Positions 33,859-42,629 of a stretch of 64,000 nt of DNA are shown in pieces. Under the pieces are notes generated by a model, which saw only the letters and a list, made by a program, of their open reading frames with translations, ran no database searches and was not told the DNA's origin. Source of the DNA: Thalassobacillus cyri. Lineage in GTDB: Bacteria; Bacillota; Bacilli; Bacillales; Halobacillaceae. The first letter of the stretch is position 1; the number at the start of each line of letters is the position of its first letter. The position numbers and the translations under genes are program-made. Location of the stretch: contig NZ_FNQR01000016.1 in NCBI RefSeq assembly GCF_900107755.1, positions 1-64,000 on the forward strand, in the 5' to 3' direction.

Positions 33859-35079
33859 ATGACCGATCAAATCAAATTCCTCCATTGTGCCGATTTGCAC
33901 ATCGACAGTCCATTTAAGGGGATAGGAGAACTTCCATCCATGATAGAACAGCAAATAAGAGATAGTACGTTTACAGCCTTGCAGTCACTAGTAGAGCAGG
34001 CCATCGTCCACCAGGTAGACTTTATCCTGATAGCAGGAGACTTATTCGATCATGAAGTAAGAAGCCTGAAGGCACAAATCAGACTGCGTGATGCCTTCCA
34101 GATGCTCGACGAGCATGGCATCGAAGTATTCGTCAGCCATGGGAATCATGATTATTTATCAGCGGTTTTCCACCCGGTTGAATACCCGGAAAATGTCCAT
34201 CTGTTCACGGAGCCACATGTGACCAATCAATCTTTTTATAAAAATGGTGAGCCGGCAGCTGTTGTTTATGGCTTCAGTTATCATCACCGGGCCGTGAAAG
34301 AGAGAAAAGCAGCAGAGTTCCGACGTATAGACGAAGGAAAATATCATATCGCGATGCTACACGGAAGTATCGAAACCAATTCCGATCATGATGTATATGC
34401 TCCTTTCCGTGTGAGAGAACTGAAAGAACAGGATATGGATTACTGGGCGCTCGGTCATATCCATAAACGTGAAATTTTATCAGAAGCGCCCTACATCGTA
34501 TACCCCGGTAATATCCAGGGTCGTTCCATCAAAGAAACTGGCGAGAAAGGCTGTTACTTAGTGGAGATGGACCCTGCCAGCACAACCTTGACGTTCCTGC
34601 CATTACATACCTTTCAATTCTATAACATTACGCTGGAAACAGAAGCAGACAGCTTCAATGGATTGGAAAAGTTTCTTGCAGCGAAAATGGAACAATGGCG
34701 TCAGACAGGTCCAGCCATTATCCATCTCCATCTAACCGGCGGTGAGGAACTGGCAGCCCTCTGGCATAATAAAAATGACATAGCGGCATTGCTGGAGTGG
34801 CTTAATGAGCAAGAACAGGCAGAGAGCCAGTGGGTATGGATCCGTGATATCACGCTTGATGTTATGCCATCCTGGAATGAGAAAGATTTGAAACAGGAGA
34901 AGCATTTTGTCGGAGAAGTACTACGGCAATATGAAGCTTTAGGCGATATGGAAGCCTGGTTGGACCCCTTATACCGCCACCGCACCGCTAGAAAATACCT
35001 CGACAGGATGTCAGATGATGAAAAAAAGCAAGTGTTGAAAGAAGCGAAGGATTTAGTGTTGATGGAATTACTGAAATGA
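33859..35079 (+). CDS. yhaO: Metallophosphatase DNA-repair nuclease YhaO (SbcD/Mre11-like)
   Basis: This 406-residue nuclease has all Mre11 phosphoesterase motifs in order: LHCADLHIDSPF, ILIAGDLFDHE, VFVSHGNHDYL, IAMLHGSIETN and WALGHIHKRE. The C-terminal third is the family's capping region. With YhaN it should act as an SbcCD/Mre11-Rad50-like complex on DNA ends, cutting with manganese. An extended -10 (TGCTACAAT, 33820-33828) and AAGGAGAAAGG precede it; yhaN follows after 16 bases. Confidence 0.93.
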   Translation: MTDQIKFLHCADLHIDSPFKGIGELPSMIEQQIRDSTFTALQSLVEQAIVHQVDFILIAGDLFDHEVRSLKAQIRLRDAFQMLDEHGIEVFVSHGNHDYLSAVFHPVEYPENVHLFTEPHVTNQSFYKNGEPAAVVYGFSYHHRAVKERKAAEFRRIDEGKYHIAMLHGSIETNSDHDVYAPFRVRELKEQDMDYWALGHIHKREILSEAPYIVYPGNIQGRSIKETGEKGCYLVEMDPASTTLTFLPLHTFQFYNITLETEADSFNGLEKFLAAKMEQWRQTGPAIIHLHLTGGEELAALWHNKNDIAALLEWLNEQEQAESQWVWIRDITLDVMPSWNEKDLKQEKHFVGEVLRQYEALGDMEAWLDPLYRHRTARKYLDRMSDDEKKQVLKEAKDLVLMELLK

Positions 35080-35095
35080 GGGAGGAGGGGAACCG

Positions 35096-38032
35096 GTGAA
35101 AATAACTTATTTACATATTTATGGTTTCGGAAAATGGCAGAATTTTGAGCTTGACCTCCATAGCGGAAATTTTCCAGTCATGTTGGGAGATAATGAGGCA
35201 GGAAAATCGACACTTCGAAAGTTCCTATTATTTATGCTGTTCGGATTGACGCCGAAACAACGGGAATATTTCCAGCCGAAAACAGGTGGTCCGATCGGCG
35301 GAAGAATGGAACTCCTCATGGAAAGCGGAAAAAAAGTGATGGTTGAGCGTGTCCATGATCGCCATAACGGGGCGGCTGTCTGTCGGCTGCCGAATGGGGA
35401 AGAAAGGGATGAGAGCTACCTGGCCTCATTGATAGGGATGGAACGTGCTTCCTATGAAGCGATTTTTTCCTTTGAAGCCAGTGACCTTACCGATATTCAT
35501 CATATGGAGCAACAGGACTTGGGAGAGACGTTGCTGAATATCGGATTGACCGGATCGGCACAGATCAAGGATACCGAAAAGAAACTAGACCAGCAGCTCG
35601 CTGGACTTTTTAAACCCCACGGGAAGAAACCGCTCATCAATCGACGGCTCGAGAAGATAAATCAATCTGCCAAAGAGTTGCGGGAGATGGAGCAGGAAGA
35701 AGGCTCTTATCAACAGTTGAAGGAAGAGCAACGAAAATTACAAGCAAAGATGGAAGAGTTGCGTGAGAAGAAAGCGTCGGTTCAGAAAGTTCTATTCCGG
35801 CAACAGCGTTTACTACAAGTGAAGGATTTAGTGACAGCCTACCACCAGCACGCTAATGCAGCTGAAGCTTATCCCGAAAACTTTCCTGTTGATGGTAAAG
35901 AAAGACTGGCTGCGATTAAAGAACAGCTGCTTCCTTTGGAAAGTGAACGGCAATTGATCGAAGAGACATTACAAGAAACAGAACAGAAGCTGGCTGAACT
36001 TCAAGCACAGCAGTTTCCGGAAGCATCCCGTGACAAGCTGGAGGCCTTGATAGGAGAAATTCCTTCTGTGGAGGACGTAATCCGAAACAATGACAACCTT
36101 AACGAGCGAGTCCGGCAATTGGAGCACAGGCTTACCCGTGAGTTAGAAGATTTAGCTATTGATTTAAGCCTCGACGAATTGGACATTTACGATTTCCCGT
36201 TCTATTTAGAAGAGGAATGGAACCAGGCAGCTAAGCAGAAAGAGAGCCTGGAGAATGAAGGAGAACGGCTCGTCGATCAGGAACGACAGCTGTCATCAGA
36301 GGAAACACATGCAAAACAACGTCATGCTGCACTTGAAGAAGCTCTCTTATCAGAGCAAACGTACCGGGATTATATCATTGACCTCGAGGCATATGAACAA
36401 AGGCAGCGTTTCGAGAGCAGGAAAGACAGGGATGTGTTATCAACGATGTTGGAAAAACGCAGCCAGCAGGCAAAAAGGGTGTTTTCCCTGACAGCAGGCT
36501 TGTCTGCTGCAGGATTATTGGCATCCTGGCTGCTGTCTTCGATTCCAATTGCTATTTTTGCAGGATTGATGCTCCTTGGCGGTTTTTACATTTATAAACA
36601 GTCTTCCGCTGATATGCCTGATTCGGAAAATAATCCAACCGGAAGTTACCTTTCTCAGGAAGAATACCAGGCAGTGCGAAATAAAGTTGACCGTCATGAA
36701 GAAGCTTTGTATCAGCTGAAGCGGATGCACGAGGAACGTCAGCGTCTTGCTGCAGAGAGAATGAAAACAGATGAACAAGCCCAGACGCTATCTTCCAGAA
36801 GGGAACGATTAGACCAGATACTGCAGAGACACCGTACGCGTTATCCATTTTTAAGCAACGTGGAATGCGGCCATTGGTTCAAACTTTACCATGCCCTTAA
36901 ACCATTGAAAGAAAAATATAGAGGGTATCAGGCAGCTAAAAAGGAAATCGATACAATCGAGCAGGAGCTGCGTTCCTATCGGGCTAAAGCAGAGAGGTTT
37001 TTAAAAGAAATAGGATGGGAATGGATAGATAACCAGATTTCTGCTCTTTTATCTGAATTGTCCTATATAAACGATCAGAATAAAGAAATAAAATCGAAGT
37101 TACAGCAATATGAGAATCAAAAGGAAGAGCTGCAAGATAAGTTGAAGCAAGTACACACACGTATGATTCCTTATGCAAAAGAACGACAAGCTTTACTGGA
37201 GCAGGGTGGAGTGGACACAGAGCAGGAATTTCTTCAGATCGCCGTTTTTGTTGCAACAGCAAGAGAACACCGCAAGAAGCAGAAAGAATTACAGCAACAG
37301 TTGGCTGCCACTTTAAAACAAAACGATGTACAGGAATATCGTGTGTTCGAAGCCTTCCCTGATTATCAACAGCTGGAAAGGGATAAAATAGAGCAACAGA
37401 AGATGCAGGAACAGCTGGAAGCAGAACAAGAAGACATACGGCAACAGCTTGCAGATATTCATAGCAGGCTGGCACAATTGGAAGGTGCCGAACAATTTTC
37501 CTATAAACGCTATCAGTTACAGACAGAGCGTGATGAACTACGTGAGGAAGCACGAGAATGGGCCGTTCTTCAGGCGGCTTACCAGTTGTTATCAAGGACA
37601 AAGGAAATATACCAGCATTCATACTTACCAGAGGTATTGGACCGTGCTACCGGATGGTTTGATAAACTGACTAACGGACAGTACAAACGGGTTTATTTTC
37701 ATCCCGAAGAAGGGAAGCTTCAGATTGAAGCTGCTTCTGGATGGAATTTTGACGCTTCCGAACTGTCCCGGGGAACAGCAGACCAACTCTATATCGCCCT
37801 TCGCCTTTCCTTGAGTGCGGTTCTCTCCCGAAAGGAACGACTGCCGTTTTTCATCGATGATGCTTTTGTGCATTTTGACCATACACGGACAAGCGTCATG
37901 ATGGAAATACTGGATGAGATGTCAAAGCATCATCAGGTTTTCTTATTTACTACCAGGAAAGAATTAGCTGAGGAAGCGAAAGAAAGTCGTGCTATCCAAT
38001 TAGCAGACCAAATAACAGGAGAGTTCGCTTAA
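35096..38032 (+). CDS. yhaN: SMC/Rad50-like ATPase YhaN
   Basis: The 978-residue ATPase partners YhaO. The N-terminal AAA domain has YLHIYGFGKWQNFELDL and Walker A GDNEAGKSTL (residues 31-40). Long coiled coils follow. Two hydrophobic helices at about 465-500 (TAGLSAAGLLASWLL and IPIAIFAGLMLLGGFYIYK) would anchor the coil in the membrane where Rad50 would have its zinc hook. The C-terminus carries the ABC signature ELSRGTADQLYIALRLSL and Walker B LPFFIDDAFVHFD. GTG 35096 follows GAGGAGGGG. Confidence 0.93.
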   Translation: MKITYLHIYGFGKWQNFELDLHSGNFPVMLGDNEAGKSTLRKFLLFMLFGLTPKQREYFQPKTGGPIGGRMELLMESGKKVMVERVHDRHNGAAVCRLPNGEERDESYLASLIGMERASYEAIFSFEASDLTDIHHMEQQDLGETLLNIGLTGSAQIKDTEKKLDQQLAGLFKPHGKKPLINRRLEKINQSAKELREMEQEEGSYQQLKEEQRKLQAKMEELREKKASVQKVLFRQQRLLQVKDLVTAYHQHANAAEAYPENFPVDGKERLAAIKEQLLPLESERQLIEETLQETEQKLAELQAQQFPEASRDKLEALIGEIPSVEDVIRNNDNLNERVRQLEHRLTRELEDLAIDLSLDELDIYDFPFYLEEEWNQAAKQKESLENEGERLVDQERQLSSEETHAKQRHAALEEALLSEQTYRDYIIDLEAYEQRQRFESRKDRDVLSTMLEKRSQQAKRVFSLTAGLSAAGLLASWLLSSIPIAIFAGLMLLGGFYIYKQSSADMPDSENNPTGSYLSQEEYQAVRNKVDRHEEALYQLKRMHEERQRLAAERMKTDEQAQTLSSRRERLDQILQRHRTRYPFLSNVECGHWFKLYHALKPLKEKYRGYQAAKKEIDTIEQELRSYRAKAERFLKEIGWEWIDNQISALLSELSYINDQNKEIKSKLQQYENQKEELQDKLKQVHTRMIPYAKERQALLEQGGVDTEQEFLQIAVFVATAREHRKKQKELQQQLAATLKQNDVQEYRVFEAFPDYQQLERDKIEQQKMQEQLEAEQEDIRQQLADIHSRLAQLEGAEQFSYKRYQLQTERDELREEAREWAVLQAAYQLLSRTKEIYQHSYLPEVLDRATGWFDKLTNGQYKRVYFHPEEGKLQIEAASGWNFDASELSRGTADQLYIALRLSLSAVLSRKERLPFFIDDAFVHFDHTRTSVMMEILDEMSKHHQVFLFTTRKELAEEAKESRAIQLADQITGEFA

Positions 38033-38102
38033 TAAAAATATTAATGGTAAAATGTGTTCAGATTATAGGGTCAGATTGTGATGGATAATGGAGGGTTTTC
38101 CT

Positions 38103-38663
38103 GTGGCAAAAAAAGATCAACAAACAGAATGGAGTAAATATGAAGAAACTCTGGAAAAATTCATTCAGGTTATCGCAAAAAACATGAGTCTTTATGGGGT
38201 TACACCATCAATTGGCCGCTTATATGGTGTCCTTTATTTTGCGGAGGATCCGATGACCCTGGATGAGATGAGGGATGCGCTTGAAATGAGTAAGACGAGT
38301 ATGTCTACCGGCGTCCGGGCGTTGTCAGATATGAAGATGGTGGAACCTGCGTTTAAACGGGGTGTGCGTAAGGATTTATATAAATCAGAAGAAGATTGGT
38401 ATAAATCATTCACCACACTATTCGGAAGCCGGTGGCGGCATCATACAGAGACGAATATCGAGGAAGCGGAAGAAACGATAGATAAACTGGAAAAAATCGC
38501 CTGTAAAGCGGAGGATGAGCAGCTGAAAGAAAAGATTTACTCGGATATCGAACGCCTTCGTTATGCACAAAATTATTATCGATGGCTGATGGAGTTTATA
38601 CGTGTCGTGGAATCAGGGGAAATCTTCAAGTACGTTCCGAAGTTCGATCAGCCAGAGAAATAG
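38103..38663 (+). CDS. GbsR-family MarR-type regulator
   Basis: This 186-residue winged-helix protein matches GbsR, the choline-responsive repressor of glycine-betaine synthesis and choline uptake. The DNA-binding part reads MSLYGVTPSIGRLYGVLYFA, EDPMTLDEMRDALEMSKTSM and a wing KRGVRKDLYKSEEDWYKSF. A C-terminal helical segment (RYAQNYYRWLMEFIRVVESG) would dimerise. GTG 38103 follows GGAGGG with a seven-base gap. It resembles the regulator at 44331-44855 and lies on the chromosome with OpuA, not next to gbsAB. Confidence 0.87.
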   Translation: MAKKDQQTEWSKYEETLEKFIQVIAKNMSLYGVTPSIGRLYGVLYFAEDPMTLDEMRDALEMSKTSMSTGVRALSDMKMVEPAFKRGVRKDLYKSEEDWYKSFTTLFGSRWRHHTETNIEEAEETIDKLEKIACKAEDEQLKEKIYSDIERLRYAQNYYRWLMEFIRVVESGEIFKYVPKFDQPEK

Positions 38664-38809
38664 TGATTACGAAAAATATAATTCAGCGATATAACGCGGG
38701 AATGACAAATAGTATGATCATAGTTTAATTTACAAAGACTTTTTCATATCAAGTTAGTCGTAAATATAAGGTATGATCTTTTTTTGTTGGAAATTGGGGA
38801 GGAGATTCG

Positions 38810-39757
38810 GTGAAAAAAGGAATTGCCTATTATAGTGTAGGGGATGGTTTTGACAGCTTCATGATGATCAAGTCTGCCAGCAAAGGAGTGGCAAGTAATG
38901 GCAAGCCATTTCTTACGTTAATATTGAAAGATGCCACAGGAGAGATCGAGTCCAAGCTTTGGGAAGCCACGCCAGAAGATGAGACATTATTCCAGGCAGA
39001 GGAACTAGTAAAGCTAAGTGGAGAAGTAACAAGTTTCCGCGGACGACCGCAATTGAAAATCCAGTCGATTCGCCCCGTTCAGGCAACAGATGGGGTGAAG
39101 CCGGAAGACTTTGTTGAAAAAGCACCGATCAAAAAGGAAGCTTTGATGGAGCGGATTACGGAAGCTATTTTTGAAATGAAAAACCCTAACATTCAGCGAC
39201 TGGTCCGGTATTTTGTCCAAAAGTATCAGGAAGCATTATTGACTTATCCTGCTGCAACTAAAAATCACCATGCTTATGTGTCCGGATTGGCGCATCATAT
39301 CGTATCGATGTTGAATCTCGCTCGCCTGTTGAAGGAGCTCTACCCGTCGCTGAATAAAGATTTGTTATACGCAGGAGTTATTCTACATGATTTAGGGAAA
39401 TTGAAAGAGCTGTCCGGTGCCGCGGCTCCTAACTATACCATAGAAGGCAAACTGATTGGACATATCCCGATGATGATTCAGGAGATTGGCCAGGCTGCAG
39501 AAGAGTTGAAGATTGAGGGGGAGGAAGTGACGATCATTCAACACCTTGTGCTTTCCCATCATGGTAAGAGTGAATGGGGCAGCCCTAAACCGCCCCTTGT
39601 CCGTGAAGCGGAAGTGCTTCATTTGATTGATTTAATGGATGCCAAAATGAATATGCTGGACCGTGCCCTGGATAAAGTAGAGCCTGGAGAATTTACCGAA
39701 CGGTTATTCGCGATGGAACAACGGACCTTTTATAAACCATTATTTGAAGATAATTAA
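38810..39757 (+). CDS. yhaM: 3'-5' exoribonuclease YhaM
   Basis: The 315-residue nuclease has an N-terminal OB fold ([20 protein letters not shown]) and a C-terminal HD domain: [49 protein letters not shown] and [13 protein letters not shown] supply the metal ligands. YhaM trims short RNA 3' ends and single-stranded DNA with manganese. GTG 38810 follows GGGGAGGAG. The gene sits between yhaN and yhaL as in B. subtilis. Confidence 0.95.
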   Translation: MKKGIAYYSVGDGFDSFMMIKSASKGVASNGKPFLTLILKDATGEIESKLWEATPEDETLFQAEELVKLSGEVTSFRGRPQLKIQSIRPVQATDGVKPEDFVEKAPIKKEALMERITEAIFEMKNPNIQRLVRYFVQKYQEALLTYPAATKNHHAYVSGLAHHIVSMLNLARLLKELYPSLNKDLLYAGVILHDLGKLKELSGAAAPNYTIEGKLIGHIPMMIQEIGQAAEELKIEGEEVTIIQHLVLSHHGKSEWGSPKPPLVREAEVLHLIDLMDAKMNMLDRALDKVEPGEFTERLFAMEQRTFYKPLFEDN

Positions 39758-39823
39758 CCGATTGGCATATCCGTCCGCTTGTCCGCATAAATATAGAACA
39801 AAGCCGACAGGGAGGATCATGCC

Positions 39824-40021
39824 ATGTTATTCGGAATTCCAATTTGGGTATTCTTTTGCATCCTGTTCATCTTTCTGAGTGGGTATATGGCTTACAAGGC
39901 GATGCGTGCTGAGCAAAAACTCGAGCGTCAGTTCATCGAACGCGAAGGCCAGGTCTATATCAGGCGGATGGAAGAAGAGAAGGAGCAAAGAAAACATAAG
40001 AAGTCTGTTGCTTCAGGTTGA
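39824..40021 (+). CDS. yhaL: Sporulation protein YhaL
   Basis: The 65-residue protein has one N-terminal membrane helix (IPIWVFFCILFIFLSGYMAY) and a charged helical tail (RAEQKLERQFIEREGQVYIR). It matches B. subtilis YhaL, whose loss causes a sporulation defect. AGGGAGGA is the ribosome site. It precedes a terminator shared with nothing else. Confidence 0.9.
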   Translation: MLFGIPIWVFFCILFIFLSGYMAYKAMRAEQKLERQFIEREGQVYIRRMEEEKEQRKHKKSVASG

Positions 40022-40047
40022 TTTGCTATTATTTCCTCCTTATGATG

Positions 40048-40089
40048 AAGCTGTCTGTAAAGGTGAAGCCTTTTGCAGACAGCTTTTTT
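40048..40089 (+). terminator. Terminator of yhaL
   Basis: AAGCTGTCTG pairs with CAGACAGCTT, followed by TTTT. Confidence 0.88.
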
Positions 40090-40121
40090 CTACAACAATA
40101 GGCAGTTTTATAAATAGCTTT

Positions 40122-40156
40122 TAAAAAGAAAAACTCAGAGCATTAGCTCTGAGTTT
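40122..40156 (-). terminator. Terminator of prsA
   Basis: On the minus strand AAACTCAGAGC pairs with GCTCTGAGTTT through a four-base loop, followed by TTCTTTTT. Confidence 0.9.
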
Positions 40157-40168
40157 AAATTATACGAT

Positions 40169-41083
40169 TTATCCTTGTGCGTCTTCTTTAGAGCCACTGT
40201 CCCCTTGGGCAGGTTGTTCTGGCTTATCGAATAACCCTTCGAACTCTTCGTCTTTGACTTTGATATTTGCATCTTCCATCATTTTATCCATTTTAGCCTG
40301 TAGTTTTGTCTGGTCAACTTTCTTAGAAGCCAATTGACGTTTGATGGTATCTTTTTCTTCTTCAAAAGAACCTACATCTTCAGCTTTCTTTTCACCGGTT
40401 TTCTTAATGATATGGTAGCCGAATTCTGTTTTAATCGGTTCACTGATTTCGCCTTCTTCAAGCGCATAAGCTGCATCTTCGAATTTCGCGGTCATTTCTC
40501 CTGGCCCGAAAAATCCAAGGTCTCCACCATTTTCGAGAGAGGCTTTGTCAGTTGAGAATTTTTCAGCCAGCTTTTTGAAGTCTGCTCCCTCTTCCAGCTG
40601 CTGCTTTACCTTTTTAGCGGTATCTTCATTATCGACAAGAATATGACTCGCCTGGATCTGCGTTTTCATTTTATTGTAATGATCTTTCATTTCTTTTTCA
40701 GAAACTTCTACATCTTCCATTGCTGCTTTTTCTTGAAGCAGGCTGAGACGGAGCATATCCTTGAAGTCCTCTTCGCTTTTAAAGTTATTCTGCTGAAGGA
40801 TCATATCGAATTGTTCTCCGTATTGCTCTTTCATGTTCTCTAATTCTTTATTTACTTCTTCTTCGGTTACTTCATAATTATCTGAAAGCACTTCTTTCAT
40901 GACTAATTGCTGAAGAACTGCTTCACCATTCTGATCTTTCAACGCTTCATAAAACTCTTCTTTTGTCACTTCGCCATTTTTTGTTTCAACTACTGCTTCG
41001 CTGGTTTCTTTTGAATCAGAATTGCAAGCAGATAAGGTTAAAACTCCTGCTGCAAGTGTAGCTGCAACTGCAAACTTATTCAT
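40169..41083 (-). CDS. prsA: Foldase lipoprotein PrsA
   Basis: This 304-residue extracellular lipoprotein folds secreted proteins at the membrane-wall interface and is essential in B. subtilis. The lipobox is TLSAC with Cys20. The N-terminal SurA-like helical domain is followed by a parvulin-type prolyl isomerase at about residues 135-225: QASHILVDNEDTAKKVKQQL, NGGDLGFFGPGEM and EISEPIKTEFGYHIIKK. The C-terminal tail is acidic. Its isolation between two terminator-bounded units matches the Bacillus arrangement. Confidence 0.96.
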   Translation of the reverse strand: MNKFAVAATLAAGVLTLSACNSDSKETSEAVVETKNGEVTKEEFYEALKDQNGEAVLQQLVMKEVLSDNYEVTEEEVNKELENMKEQYGEQFDMILQQNNFKSEEDFKDMLRLSLLQEKAAMEDVEVSEKEMKDHYNKMKTQIQASHILVDNEDTAKKVKQQLEEGADFKKLAEKFSTDKASLENGGDLGFFGPGEMTAKFEDAAYALEEGEISEPIKTEFGYHIIKKTGEKKAEDVGSFEEEKDTIKRQLASKKVDQTKLQAKMDKMMEDANIKVKDEEFEGLFDKPEQPAQGDSGSKEDAQG

Positions 41084-41272
41084 TTCTCATACACCCCTAT
41101 TATGTATTTAAATTCTAGACGTAAGGCAAACAACCTATGACATAATATAACATATACGCATTAACAAAAACTAGTATATTTTTCAAAAGATAAGGGATAG
41201 GGGGCAAACGCCTATCCATCATTGCGCCCCGCTGCATAGGATACTGTACGTATCACATAAGGGGGTGAGGTT

Positions 41273-41356
41273 ATGAGTCGAGGATATGGTGGCGGTTTCG
41301 CTTTGATCGTCGTGTTATTCATTTTGCTCATTATTGTAGGGGCAGCATGGCTGTAA
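41273..41356 (+). CDS. YjcZ-family tiny membrane sporulation protein
   Basis: A 27-residue peptide: MSRGYGGGFALIVVLFILLI followed by IVGAAWL. The Gly/Tyr start and the FALIVVLFILLIIVG helix are the YjcZ-family hallmark (PF09680); B. subtilis SscA, a small spore coat-assembly protein, is of this type. AAGGGGGTGAGG is a very strong ribosome site and a clean terminator follows. Confidence 0.92.
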   Translation: MSRGYGGGFALIVVLFILLIIVGAAWL

Positions 41357-41385
41357 TCCCTGACAGGATTTAATGGTTTAATAAG

Positions 41386-41421
41386 AAAGCCAGACGCCGA
41401 TTCAGGCGTCTGGCTTTTTTT
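41386..41421 (+). terminator. Terminator of the YjcZ-family gene
   Basis: AAAGCCAGACGCC pairs with GGCGTCTGGCTTT, followed by TTTT. Confidence 0.9.
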
Positions 41422-41455
41422 ATTCTGTGCTGTTTTTATAAGTGGAATCATCATA

Positions 41456-41641
41456 TTAAGCCGCCGCGTTCAATACTTCTACATAAGAGGATATCAATAA
41501 GATCGTTATCAGAACATTGATGGTACGGAATACGCGCGGCTGCTTCTCTTTAGACATGTTAGTCTTCATACATAAGGAATGTGTCAGAGAATTGATGATG
41601 AATAGGATAATTAAGGCGTATAGAATAAACACGAATGCCAC
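41456..41641 (-). CDS. Small two-helix membrane protein
   Basis: This 61-residue protein has hydrophobic helices at residues 2-20 (AFVFILYALIILFIINSL) and 40-57 (FRTINVLITILLISSYVEV) joined by a basic loop. GTG 41641 is read as the start, after AAAGGAGG ten bases upstream. It lies downstream of the DUF3267 gene on the same strand, separated by a terminator. Not recognised beyond this. Confidence 0.65.
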   Translation of the reverse strand: MAFVFILYALIILFIINSLTHSLCMKTNMSKEKQPRVFRTINVLITILLISSYVEVLNAAA

Positions 41642-41714
41642 TGCTGAAATACCTCCTTTATTCCTTATTCACTTACTTTATCAAAAAATGGTCTTTTTGA
41701 ACAGAATTTATGTT

Positions 41715-41752
41715 TAAAAAACAAGAGAAGGGCGCTGAATCAGCACCCTTCC
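41715..41752 (-). terminator. Terminator of the DUF3267 gene
   Basis: Minus-strand GAAGGGTGCTGA pairs with TCAGCGCCCTTC (one G-T), followed by TCTTGTTTTTT. Confidence 0.82.
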
Positions 41753-41767
41753 TATACTTATCTATAT

Positions 41768-42316
41768 TTATGAGCTTTTACGTTTGATTAAAATATCATA
41801 GCCATCTTTAGCATTTTCAATGACACAGCGGCGAGGAGCCCGGATGAATTGATTCAAATATAGGAAATCGGTAAACGATAATCCGATATTCACAGCTGAA
41901 AACAGAACAAAATAAGCGAAATATCCAGGAAATACATAACTCAACGCCAAACCTGGAAGGGTGATGAATAATGTTGGTGCCAACGCCATGAAAATAGATG
42001 TTTTTTTAGATAATTTTGATTGACACCGGTAATCGAATGTTGGAATCAATCGTCTCCTGAATTTCCATTTCACCCTTACGCGTTTATTAGCAAGAACTAA
42101 AGGCAGTATATGCATCATTCGATGAAGTGACGGCAAGAAAAAAAGAATGACCAGCAATGGAATGAATCCATGATCTTTTACATCATGCGTCAGGTGTAAT
42201 AACGAAAAAGGCAGATACAAAATTAGAAATGCTAACAACCCTGTAAGAAAGGATGTGAGATAAATGCGATTATTACCGAAATCCTTAGTGATGTTTACTG
42301 TTTTCCAGCAGTTCAT
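41768..42316 (-). CDS. DUF3267-like membrane protein
   Basis: This 182-residue protein has about four membrane helices: SFLTGLLAFLILYLPFSLL, FIPLLVILFFLPSLHRMMH, ALAPTLFITLPGLALSYVF and a last helix around YFVLFSAVNIGLSFTDFLY. The histidines HRMMHILP and the NIGLSFTDFLYL block are seen in DUF3267 proteins, which look like degenerate M50-type proteases but lack a clear HExxH here. A relative sits in the yha region of B. subtilis. AGGGGGAT precedes ATG 42316. Confidence 0.78.
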   Translation of the reverse strand: MNCWKTVNITKDFGNNRIYLTSFLTGLLAFLILYLPFSLLHLTHDVKDHGFIPLLVILFFLPSLHRMMHILPLVLANKRVRVKWKFRRRLIPTFDYRCQSKLSKKTSIFMALAPTLFITLPGLALSYVFPGYFAYFVLFSAVNIGLSFTDFLYLNQFIRAPRRCVIENAKDGYDILIKRKSS

Positions 42317-42427
42317 CTCAGAATCCCCCTTTACTACAAAAATGAATGAAACATTAGTAAGGAATGTTTCTATGATATTTGGGTTGAACCGTTATGTATT
42401 GAGTAGCACAAATGGAATAATAGTATG

Positions 42428-42530
42428 TTTTGAGAGAAAAAGCAATAGGTTTTCTCAAAAAAATATAAAAGAGTTTATAAACTGCCATGACAGTAGTTGT
42501 CACGACTATGTATACCACGTTTGAAACGTG
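42428..42530. other. Two inverted repeats in a 313-base gene-free gap
   Basis: The gap 42317-42629 has no convincing gene. It holds a stem of TTTTGAGAGAAAA (42428-42440) with TTTTCTCAAAA (42450-42460, two bases bulged) and a perfect CACGTTT-G-AAACGTG palindrome (42516-42530). Either could act on the divergent DUF3267 and beta-helix genes. No strong promoter is evident. Confidence 0.4.
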
Positions 42531-42629
42531 AAAAACAGGTTATGGATAAAGAAATAAGGAAGTTTACATAAATATAGGAATAAGAGTTTTGGAGAGGAAC
42601 GATTTGAAGAAAGAAACGGAGAGATGACG

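Noticed and set aside
42342-42524. Plus-strand frame in the DUF3267/beta-helix gap
   Set aside because: No ribosome site and no recognisable composition, and it overlaps the start region of the minus-strand gene. Treated as chance.
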